From: Ureibacillus thermophilus
GTDB lineage: Bacteria > Bacillota > Bacilli > Bacillales_A > Planococcaceae
Strand: one strand, 5' to 3'
Length of the DNA stretch: 64,000 nucleotides
NCBI RefSeq assembly: GCF_042657185.1
Contig: NZ_JBHSNN010000049.1
Numbering within the stretch: the stretch's first letter is position 1; every line of letters starts with the position of its first letter. Made by a program: the position numbers and the translations under genes. Positions 45,400 through 52,543 of the stretch are shown here, piece after piece. Under the pieces are notes generated by a model. It saw nothing but the letters and a program-made list of their open reading frames with translations, was not told the origin of the DNA and ran no database searches.

Positions 45400-45414
45400 A
45401 AGGAAGTCATTTGA

Positions 45415-46017
45415 TTGGAACTGCATGCCATAACTGATGGAAAAAAATCAATTAAAGAGCTGAAAGAGATTATCACATCCATTGCCGATGTTGTTGATTA
45501 CATTCATATTCGTGAAAAAAATAAATCGCCTACTGAAATTGTTGCACTAGTAAAAGAACTCATCAATGCAGGGGTGGAGAAAGAAAGGCTTGTTATTAAT
45601 GACAGGCTTGATATAGCGCTACTTACAGGTATTCGGAACGTACATCTTCCTGGAAATGGTCTTCCGGCAGTAAAAGTAAAAACGGCGTACCCATATATGA
45701 GAGTCGGGGTCAGCGTGCATTCCGTTGAGGAAGCAAAAATTTCTGAAGAAGCTGGGGCAGATTATTGTCTTTTCGGTCATGTATTTGAAACGGACAGCAA
45801 AAAGGGGATGGCAGGAAGGGGAACGGATGCGCTTGGTGAAATCGTTGAACAAGTGAAGATTCCTGTGATTGCCATCGGTGGAATTACGCCGGACAATGCG
45901 GTAAAAGTACTGGAGAAAAAAGTGCAGGGCATTGCAGTAATGTCTTACATTTTTTCTGCGAATCAACCGAAAGAAGCGGCAACCTTTTTAAAAAACATAG
46001 ATTGCAAAGGGGGATGA
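45415..46017 (+). CDS. tenI: Thiazole tautomerase TenI (ThiE-like)
   Basis: 200 residues, ThiE/TenI TIM barrel. LHAITDGKK, YIHIREKNKS, RLVINDRLDIA and VIAIGGITPDN are seen. Placement between tenA and thiS favours TenI, which aromatises the thiazole carboxylate, over the phosphate synthase ThiE. TTG 45415 behind AAAGGAAG. Overall uncertainty is only about ThiE versus TenI. Confidence 0.85.
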   Translation: MELHAITDGKKSIKELKEIITSIADVVDYIHIREKNKSPTEIVALVKELINAGVEKERLVINDRLDIALLTGIRNVHLPGNGLPAVKVKTAYPYMRVGVSVHSVEEAKISEEAGADYCLFGHVFETDSKKGMAGRGTDALGEIVEQVKIPVIAIGGITPDNAVKVLEKKVQGIAVMSYIFSANQPKEAATFLKNIDCKGG

Positions 46018-46019
46018 AG

Positions 46020-46223
46020 TTGCAGCTTTATATTAATGGTCAGAAGACGGAAGTGGGGAGCAATGTTAAAAGCATTGAAGACTTGCTGAAGTTTTTTCAA
46101 TTGCTAAATCGCATTGTCGTTGTTGAACATAACGGTGAAATTATTTTGAAAGAAGAGTACAGCAAACAACCGGTAAATGACGGCGACAAAATTGAAATCG
46201 TGCATTTTGTTGGAGGGGGATAA
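46020..46223 (+). CDS. thiS: Sulfur carrier protein ThiS
   Basis: 67-residue ubiquitin-like carrier ending in the required Gly-Gly (IVHFVGGG). TTG 46020 is chosen: AAAGGGGG lies six bases upstream, and the protein then aligns with other ThiS. ATG 46014 sits on the ribosome site. The C-terminal glycine is adenylated by ThiF and thiocarboxylated, then gives sulfur to ThiG. Confidence 0.92.
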   Translation: MQLYINGQKTEVGSNVKSIEDLLKFFQLLNRIVVVEHNGEIILKEEYSKQPVNDGDKIEIVHFVGGG

Positions 46224-46225
46224 AC

Positions 46226-46993
46226 GTGTTAAAAATTGCAGATAAAATCTTTCAATCAAGACTGTTGTTAGGTACAGGGAAATTTCCAAATTTTGAAATC
46301 CAAAGGGAAGCGGTGGAAGCATCCGGAGCGGAGATTTTAACTTTTGCCGTAAGAAGAATGAATATTTATGAACCATCTCTGCCAAATTTTTTGGAAATGC
46401 TTGATCTTTCAAAGTACACCCTCCTGCCGAATACTGCAGGGGCAAAAACGGCGGAGGAAGCGGTGAGGATTGCGAAGCTCGCCAAAGCTTCTGGACTATG
46501 TGACATGGTGAAAGTGGAAGTTATTGGGGATGATAAAACCCTTCTTCCGGATCCGATTGAAACTTTAAAAGCATCAGAAATGTTATTGGAAGAAGGATTC
46601 ATTGTCCTTCCTTATACTTCTGATGATGTAGTTTTGGCGAAAAAACTGGAGGAATTGGGGGTACATGCAATTATGCCAGGTGCATCTCCAATCGGTTCCG
46701 GACAAGGCATTATCAATCCGTTGAATCTTTCTCTCATCATTGAGAATGCCAATATTCCTGTCATTGTCGATGCGGGAATCGGATCTCCAGCGGATTGTGC
46801 GATGGCCATGGAGTTGGGAGCAGATGGCATCTTGTTAAATTCAGCCGTGTCTGGAGCAAAAGATCCGGTGAAAATGGCAAAAGCTATGAAGTTGGCCATC
46901 GAAGCAGGAAGACTTGGATACGAAGCTGGCAGAATTCCGAAAAAACGTTATGCAGTTGCCTCTAGTCCGTTTGAAGGGATGCTCTATTCATAA
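46226..46993 (+). CDS. thiG: Thiazole synthase ThiG
   Basis: 255-residue TIM barrel. Lys96 (DMVKVEVI) is the imine-forming residue; LLPNTAGAKTAEEAV and VIVDAGIGSPADCAMAMELG are family blocks. Joins deoxyxylulose phosphate, dehydroglycine and ThiS sulfur to form the thiazole ring. GTG start at 46226 overlaps the ribosome-site region of thiS end; gap of two bases. Confidence 0.96.
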   Translation: MLKIADKIFQSRLLLGTGKFPNFEIQREAVEASGAEILTFAVRRMNIYEPSLPNFLEMLDLSKYTLLPNTAGAKTAEEAVRIAKLAKASGLCDMVKVEVIGDDKTLLPDPIETLKASEMLLEEGFIVLPYTSDDVVLAKKLEELGVHAIMPGASPIGSGQGIINPLNLSLIIENANIPVIVDAGIGSPADCAMAMELGADGILLNSAVSGAKDPVKMAKAMKLAIEAGRLGYEAGRIPKKRYAVASSPFEGMLYS

Positions 46994-48003
46994 TGGAACG
47001 CTATTCTCGTCAACTTTTATTTTCTCCAATCGGTGAAGAAGGACAGAAAAAGTTGCTGAAAAGCCATGTGCTTATTGTTGGAGCGGGAGCGTTAGGTTGT
47101 GCGAATGCTGAGATGCTGGCTCGGGCGGGCATCGGGAAAATCACTATCATTGACCGGGATTACGTCGATTGGACGAATCTTGGCCGCCAGCAACTTTATA
47201 CGGAAGAGGATGCGGAATGTAAACTGCCTAAAGCGGTTGCTGCACAGAAGCATTTACAAAGGATCAATTCAACTATTCAAATAGAAGGGCTTGTTGGAGA
47301 CTTTTCTGTTGGAGCGGAAGAGATTGTGAAGGGTGTCAATCTCATCATAGATGGAACGGATAATTTTGAAACGAGGTTTTTTATCAATGATGTGTCGATG
47401 AAATACGTCATTCCTTGGATTCATGGAGCGGTTGTAAGAAGTTATGGAATGAGCGTTTCCATCTTGCCGAAAAAAACCCCTTGCTATCATTGTTTGCTCC
47501 AAGCGATTCCCTCCGAGGGCTTGACTTGTGATACCGTTGGGGTAATCAGTCCTGCGGTGCAAATGGTTGCATCCTATCAAACGGCTGAAGCTTTGAAATA
47601 CTTTGTAAGCGGGGAAGTGTCCAAACAATTGGTTTCTTTTGATGTATGGCGAAGGGAGCATTCAATTATCGACATTTCAAAGTTAAAAAAGAGCGATTGC
47701 CCTTCATGCGGAAATAACCCTGCATATCCTTATTTGACAATGGAAACGGGATTGAAAACAGCGGTATTATGCGGCAGAAATACTGTGCAAATCCGGCCGC
47801 AACAAAAACAACAAATTTCATTGGCGCAAATATCAAAAAGACTTCAACCAATCGTTCAAAACTTGAAAGTCAATCCTTACTTGATTTCCTTCCAAGCAGA
47901 AAATGTTCAAATTGTGCTTTTTCAAGATGGCAGGGCATTGGTGCATGGGACGAAGGAAAAAGAAAAGGCAAAAAGGATTTATCAGCGTTTTATAGGAGCG
48001 TAA
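46993..48003 (+). CDS. thiF: ThiF/MoeB family adenylyltransferase
   Basis: 336 residues. E1-type nucleotide motif VGAGALGCANAEMLARAG near 30, DRDYVDWTNLGRQQLY, and CYHC/CPSC zinc cysteine pairs. The C-terminal extension past residue 240 is longer than in plain ThiF and lacks a rhodanese Cys motif. ATG overlaps the thiG stop by one base (TAATG). Activates ThiS. Last gene of the operon; thiO and thiD are absent here. Confidence 0.92.
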   Translation: MERYSRQLLFSPIGEEGQKKLLKSHVLIVGAGALGCANAEMLARAGIGKITIIDRDYVDWTNLGRQQLYTEEDAECKLPKAVAAQKHLQRINSTIQIEGLVGDFSVGAEEIVKGVNLIIDGTDNFETRFFINDVSMKYVIPWIHGAVVRSYGMSVSILPKKTPCYHCLLQAIPSEGLTCDTVGVISPAVQMVASYQTAEALKYFVSGEVSKQLVSFDVWRREHSIIDISKLKKSDCPSCGNNPAYPYLTMETGLKTAVLCGRNTVQIRPQQKQQISLAQISKRLQPIVQNLKVNPYLISFQAENVQIVLFQDGRALVHGTKEKEKAKRIYQRFIGA

Positions 48004-48057
48004 ATCAGAGAACGAAAATTTAAAAGGAAGCGGGGAACAGACACTCCGCTTCTTCAA

Positions 48058-48245
48058 AATAAAAAGCCCTCCTGAACGGAGAGCCATTTTACAAACATCA
48101 TGTTTGTGATAAATAAGCCGCCTTGCCGTAATATTATAGAAAGTTTTAAAACCACGACTCCACCAGGTGGGTGTTCGCAGAAGGTTTCCTGTCTATCGTC
48201 ATTCACCGCAGTGTGACGCCCGCCATTCCACCTTCGATCTAAAAA
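48058..48245 (-). ncRNA. Candidate structured non-coding RNA of unknown class
   Basis: Minus-strand unit ending in a clear intrinsic terminator, GCTCTCC-GTTCA-GGAGGGC (48066-48084) plus a U tract. Upstream are GC-rich paired blocks in AT-rich surroundings: GAAGGT (about 48232) with ACCTTC, a GTCACAC-TGCG-GTG hairpin, and CCACC/GGTGG. No ORF on either strand. A possible promoter TTGCGT-17-TACTAT lies near 48308-48336. I considered 6S-type RNA and known riboswitches but could not assign one. The 48004-48433 gap holds nothing else but weak hairpins. Confidence 0.45.
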
Positions 48246-48411
48246 CTCCCTTTTACAGTTCAAAGGTTAAAACTTAATATTCTACGTACAACGCAGCTTT
48301 AATGTAATAGTAATGGAATATGTAATTTCACGCAAGTAAGTATCTTCTCAAGAAAAAGTCAATTATTTAAGGTGAAAACAGCTAAAGGATTTTTTTGTAA
48401 ACAAAAATAAA

Positions 48412-48456
48412 GCCTCAATTTCGATAGAACGGTTTATTCATTTTGAGGCTTTATTT
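48412..48456 (-). terminator. Terminator of the HD-domain gene
   Basis: AAAGCCTCAA / TTGAGGCTTT hairpin; minus-strand transcript then reads TATTTTTG. The upstream arm lies in the last codons of the gene. Confidence 0.75.
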
Positions 48457-49096
48457 TGTCCAATATTTCATTAGTCAATTTTGCGACGTCAATTTGAGTG
48501 TCTTCTTTCATGACGTCTTTTAAAATTTCATTTCGGAAATAATTGACGCTCACCTTTAAAGGCATTTGAAGAAGTTTGGATAATGCTTGCTGATACATGA
48601 TGATAAATTCTTTATCCTTATTGCCTCGCTTTAATTCAGCGAAGGACTCATAAAATTGGTCAAGCTTATCGGCAAACTCAAGGAGCCTTCCTTCCAATGT
48701 TCCATCTTTTCCTTCCTTCATTCGCTGAAAGAAGATTTCCTGGAATTCTGGTGGAATCTCTTCTTTTATAAATTTTTCCATCATTTTTTCTTCCACATGG
48801 GCAAGCATTTGTTTCAACTCTTCGCTGGCATGTTTTACCGGTGTTTTAATATCGCCGATAAACACTTCGGCAAAGTCATGGTTGATGGTTTTTTCATAAA
48901 GTGATTTCCAATTTACTTTAGCCCCGTGCAGTTCTTCCAAAGTTCCGAAAAACAATGCGTATTGGGCAACTTTCCATGAATGGGCGGCCACATTATGTTC
49001 TTCAAATTTAAAACGTCCAGGCGCTCGAAAAATTCGTTCCAAATCATTTAAACTTGTAAAAAATCTATGAATTCCGATTGTCAACACTCCTATCAT
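48434..49096 (-). CDS. HD-domain hydrolase, YfbR-like
   Basis: About 220 residues. HD metal motif: His in EEHNVAAHSWKV, INHDFAEVFIGDIKTPVKH (HD pair), and a later Asp in LLEFADKLDQFYE. The layout matches the YfbR/YpgQ-like 5'-deoxynucleotidase group, which dephosphorylates dNMPs. The start is uncertain: ATG 49096 or TTG 49084; relatives begin close to GIHRFFTSLNDLERI. Confidence 0.8.
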   Translation of the reverse strand: MIGVLTIGIHRFFTSLNDLERIFRAPGRFKFEEHNVAAHSWKVAQYALFFGTLEELHGAKVNWKSLYEKTINHDFAEVFIGDIKTPVKHASEELKQMLAHVEEKMMEKFIKEEIPPEFQEIFFQRMKEGKDGTLEGRLLEFADKLDQFYESFAELKRGNKDKEFIIMYQQALSKLLQMPLKVSVNYFRNEILKDVMKEDTQIDVAKLTNEILDKIKPQNE

Positions 49097-49226
49097 GTAT
49101 TGATGAAATATACACACTATTTTATCCAAAGTGTTTTCTTTTAAACAAATGAATTGTCACGAAATCTCAAATAAAAAGTATTTTAAATACATGTTATACT
49201 AAGAGTAGCATAAAGGAATGGAAGTG

Positions 49227-49667
49227 ATGAACTTGTTGCATACCGTTTTTTTATATATCCATATTTTAAGCGCAGTGATTTCGATAGGACCTTTAGTAAC
49301 TTTAATTCCCATCACAAAGAATATGGAAACAGCTGATGAAAAAGAGATGGTCGGATTTGTGAAGTCATTTCAACTCGCGATTACGGTGGTAAAACATGCT
49401 GGCCACATTCTTGTACTCTCCGGAGCGATTCTTGTCATGATTTCCGGATGGACATGGAAGGATTCGTGGATTGTGCTTACTTTGGCTATTATGTTTTTAT
49501 CGATTGTGTTTTTGGCGAGAGCTTTTAAACCGACTTTAAATACTTTTGGAACAAATGCGTTTAAAAAAGAAGAATTTATTTCAAAATTGCGGAAAGCTAC
49601 ATGGAAATATATTTTTCTATTGCTCATTATGCTATGGTTAATGGTTTCAAAGCCGATGTTCTGGTAG
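49227..49667 (+). CDS. DUF2269-like integral membrane protein
   Basis: About 146 residues with four hydrophobic helices. Features LLHTVFLYIHILSAVISIGPLV at the start and KHAGHILVLSGAILVMISGW in the middle, as in DUF2269-type proteins. ATG 49227 fits AAAGGAATGGAAG; ATG 49218 is also in frame. Function unknown. Confidence 0.65.
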   Translation: MNLLHTVFLYIHILSAVISIGPLVTLIPITKNMETADEKEMVGFVKSFQLAITVVKHAGHILVLSGAILVMISGWTWKDSWIVLTLAIMFLSIVFLARAFKPTLNTFGTNAFKKEEFISKLRKATWKYIFLLLIMLWLMVSKPMFW

Positions 49668-49769
49668 GAGAATCAAAAGATTGTAATATTATACATATGA
49701 TAAACTACAAAAAACGGTACTATTTATAGTATGATAAAGGTGTGTACTGACGAAGGGCAATATATGAAA

Positions 49770-49816
49770 AAAGCGAATGGAGAAAACGCACTGTTTTCCC
49801 GTTCGCTTTTTTATTG
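49770..49816. terminator. Bidirectional terminator
   Basis: AAAAAAGCGAATGG / CCGTTCGCTTTTTT hairpin serves the YjfB-type gene on the minus strand and the DUF2269-type gene on the plus strand. Confidence 0.8.
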
Positions 49817-49817
49817 T

Positions 49818-49994
49818 TTATACCGAAACATCAATAATATTTCCTTTGTATGGATGATTTGCTTCAGGCTGAGGTTGTTCCAACATCTCTACAACACCCG
49901 CGGCTCCTAAATTGAGCGCTCTGTCTAAAATGCTCAATTGGACTGTTTGTTGTAATGAGGCAAGTTGGCTTGACATGATTGAATTGATATCCAT
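49818..49994 (-). CDS. YjfB-family putative motility protein
   Basis: 58 residues from ATG 49994, which has AAAGGAGGG upstream; the longer frame to 50135 overlaps sodC and has no ribosome site. Pattern MDINSIMSSQLASLQQTVQLSIL..., ending GNIIDVSV, matches the YjfB family, found with flagellar regulons in Bacillales. Role unknown. Confidence 0.8.
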   Translation of the reverse strand: MDINSIMSSQLASLQQTVQLSILDRALNLGAAGVVEMLEQPQPEANHPYKGNIIDVSV

Positions 49995-50104
49995 AAAAAA
50001 ATCCCTCCTTTCGAATAATATCGGCAAGTTTTTCAAGTTTCCCACCGGTTTTTGAATATTTATCCAATCCCTTGTCGAAACTTTTTTCGAAGGAGGGAAG
50101 CTAT

Positions 50105-50674
50105 GTGAAAAAAATGATTTGTTATAGTTTACCATTCAGCCTGCTTCTTTTAGGGGGCTGCGGTTTTTTGGGAGCAACAAATGACAATTCTGAACAAATA
50201 TCGACAAACGCACAAGCCGCTTTAACTGCACAAGCAACAATGATTGATACAGAAGGTAAGGAATTGGGGATTGTGAAATTTACCGAATCAAAAGAAGGTG
50301 TTCGAATCCATGTGAAATTGGAAAATGTGCCGGAAGGGGAGCATGGTTTTCACATTCATGAAGTCGGAAAGTGTGAAAAGCCGACGTTTGAATCTGCTGG
50401 AGCCCATTTTAATCCTGGAGGAAAAGAGCATGGTTTTGAAAATCCAAAGGGCTTCCATGCAGGAGATTTGCCTAATGTGAAGGCGGACGAAAGCGGCGTT
50501 GTCGATGTGGAATTTATAGCCAAGCATATTACTTTAGAAAAAGGAAAAGAACATTCATTGTTTGATGAAGATGGCAGTGCTGTCGTTTTGCATGAAGTTT
50601 CGGATGATTACAAAACCGATCCATCTGGCAATTCCGGCGTGCGTATTGCTTGCGGTGTAATAGAGTCCAAATAA
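50105..50674 (+). CDS. sodC: Cu/Zn-type superoxide dismutase lipoprotein
   Basis: 189 residues from GTG 50105 (ribosome site GAAGGAGGGAAG). Lipobox LGGC with Cys19. SodC motifs in order: GFHIHEVGKCE, HFNPGGKEHGFENPKGFHAGDLPN, VVLHEVSDDY, SGVRIACGVI. All copper/zinc histidines and the disulfide cysteines appear to be present, unlike B. subtilis YojM which is reported to lack a copper ligand. Removes superoxide outside the cell. Confidence 0.92.
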   Translation: MKKMICYSLPFSLLLLGGCGFLGATNDNSEQISTNAQAALTAQATMIDTEGKELGIVKFTESKEGVRIHVKLENVPEGEHGFHIHEVGKCEKPTFESAGAHFNPGGKEHGFENPKGFHAGDLPNVKADESGVVDVEFIAKHITLEKGKEHSLFDEDGSAVVLHEVSDDYKTDPSGNSGVRIACGVIESK

Positions 50675-50680
50675 AATTTC

Positions 50681-50716
50681 TAGGTTGTTGCTCTAAGAGA
50701 GTGACAACCTATTTTT
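50681..50716 (+). terminator. Intrinsic terminator
   Basis: TAGGTTGTTGCTCT / AGAGTGACAACCTA with a TTTTTA tail, after sodC. Confidence 0.85.
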
Positions 50717-50878
50717 ATTTTTTGAATATAATTTTAAATAGTAATAGTATTTAGAAAATTAAAACTTCAAATGTACTATAACAATGATGCAATCGCTAGA
50801 AACATTGGTGTTACAACAAAAATTCTGTTTAGATAATAATATATACTTACTAAAACTCTATTATTCTATAAAAAAGAT

Positions 50879-50925
50879 TTGACATGAGCAAATAATAATA
50901 GTTACAATTGAACTGTATTAATACA
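50879..50925 (+). promoter_or_regulatory. Promoter and palindrome of the TRAP operon
   Basis: TTGACA (50879-50884) and TACAAT (50903-50908), 18-base spacer. Just downstream, TGTATTAATACA (50914-50925) is a perfect 12-base palindrome flanked by CAATTG on both sides, a possible operator over the transcription start. Confidence 0.6.
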
Positions 50926-50962
50926 CAATTGAGTGTTGTAAACAAAGAGGAGGGGATTTTAT

Positions 50963-51958
50963 ATGAAAAGCAAAAAGTTTCTATTTCTGACAGTGCTTAG
51001 CATTATGATGGTGATGCTTTTAGCAGCATGTGGGGGAAAAGATGAAGATTCCAGCACAAGCGAAAGTTCAACAGAAGGGGATAAAAATACATCATCATCA
51101 GACATCAAATTCTTAAGTTTGGTAACTGGTGGTACACAAGGTACTTACTATGCACTAGGTGGTACATTTGCGGATTTAATTTCAAATGAAACTGGCATTA
51201 AAACAACTGCGGAAGTTTCACAAGCATCTGCTGCAAACGTTAATGCTTTAAAAGCAGGAGACGCTGAAATCGCTTTCGTGCAAACAGATATTGCATATTA
51301 TGCGAAAAACGGTCTTTTAATGTTTGACGGTGAACCAATGGATGATTTAGTGGCAATTGGCGCCCTTTATCCAGAAACAGTTCAACTTGTAACAACATCA
51401 AAATCAGGTATTAAATCTTTTGATGATTTAAAAGGTAAAAAAGTTTCTGTTGGTGCTCCAGGTTCAGGTACTTATGCAAACGCTGAACAATTGTTAGAAG
51501 TACATGGTTTAACAATGAATGACATCCAACCACAAAACTTAGACTTCGGTGAATCTGTAGACGGTTTACAAGCTGGACAAATTGATGCAGCCTTCATTAC
51601 TGCAGGATATCCAACTGCTGCTGTAGAAGCATTAAGCGCACAAGCAGATGTAGTGATTGTTCCTGTAGATCCTGAAAAAGCAAAAGCATTAATTGAAAAA
51701 TATCCATATTACAAAGAAGATGTGATTCCAGCTGGTACATATGGCTTAGCGGAAGATGTGCCAACTGTTTCCGTACTTGCAATGCTTGCAGTGAAAAAAG
51801 ATTTGCCTGAAGATGTTGCATACGGTATTGCAAAAGCAATCTACGAAAATACAGACAAAATTGGACATGCTAAAGCGGAATACATTAAGAAAGAAACTGC
51901 TTTAGACGGCATCGGTATTGATGTGCATCCTGGTGCGAAAAAATACTTTGAAGAATAA
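50963..51958 (+). CDS. TAXI-family TRAP transporter substrate-binding lipoprotein
   Basis: 331 residues. Lipobox LLAAC with Cys23, a Ser/Glu linker, then the TAXI pattern: SLVTGGTQGTYYALGG near 55, VSVGAPGSGTYANAEQLL near 170, AAFITAGYPTAAV near 215. Captures a small carboxylate, often glutamate-like, outside the membrane for the TRAP permease downstream. ATG behind AGAGGAGGGG. Confidence 0.92.
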   Translation: MKSKKFLFLTVLSIMMVMLLAACGGKDEDSSTSESSTEGDKNTSSSDIKFLSLVTGGTQGTYYALGGTFADLISNETGIKTTAEVSQASAANVNALKAGDAEIAFVQTDIAYYAKNGLLMFDGEPMDDLVAIGALYPETVQLVTTSKSGIKSFDDLKGKKVSVGAPGSGTYANAEQLLEVHGLTMNDIQPQNLDFGESVDGLQAGQIDAAFITAGYPTAAVEALSAQADVVIVPVDPEKAKALIEKYPYYKEDVIPAGTYGLAEDVPTVSVLAMLAVKKDLPEDVAYGIAKAIYENTDKIGHAKAEYIKKETALDGIGIDVHPGAKKYFEE

Positions 51959-52030
51959 TGATGGATTTTAGCAAAGTGAAGGGCTTGAAGGCTAATGCTT
52001 CTTCAGGCCCTTTATGTATGGAGCGGTAAC

Positions 52031-52543
52031 ATGAAAAAAATTGTAGTTGTTCTAGTGATAGCGGTATTGATCTTTTTCTTCTTCCCTCCTCTTTTTCCTG
52101 TTATTTCCTTCACTGAAACAAGAACAAATGATCCGCATATGTATTACGTAAATATGGGAAAAGATCAAACCTTTCAAATTCGTTTTACCCATTCTATTCA
52201 CCGAACAGACGTTTTAGAAACCTATGAAGCAACGGATGGGAAGATAAAAATGATTTCGATGGAATATGAAGATGTGGCAATTGGCATGCCAGCTCATGCA
52301 GAAGAAGGGGAAAAATTAACGTATGAGGATGGAAAATATAAGCTTTATACAAATAAAATAGTGGAAAACTTTGTCCTCTACGTTGGAGATATCAATATGG
52401 ATTTGTATTTAAATTATGGGGGTAAGGAATATAATTTGAAAAAAACGCTTCAACGTGGAAGTTCTTATGTAATTGAAGTCAAAAAAGTTTCCTTTTATGA
52501 AAAATTGAAAGGAGTGCGACTTGCATATGAATACGAATACTGA
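52031..52543 (+). CDS. DUF1850 protein of the TRAP operon
   Basis: 170 residues from ATG 52031. One N-terminal membrane helix and an extracytoplasmic beta-rich domain (FQIRFTHSIHRTDVLETYEA). DUF1850 proteins lie between TAXI binding protein and fused permease in many TRAP loci; role unknown. Overlaps the permease start. Confidence 0.85.
   Translation: MKKIVVVLVIAVLIFFFFPPLFPVISFTETRTNDPHMYYVNMGKDQTFQIRFTHSIHRTDVLETYEATDGKIKMISMEYEDVAIGMPAHAEEGEKLTYEDGKYKLYTNKIVENFVLYVGDINMDLYLNYGGKEYNLKKTLQRGSSYVIEVKKVSFYEKLKGVRLAYEYEY

Noticed and set aside
48128..48180. Cobalamin-box-like AGACAGGAAACCTTC in the structured RNA region
   Set aside because: Resembles the B12 box only locally; the CCCGCCACTG core and other conserved parts are missing.
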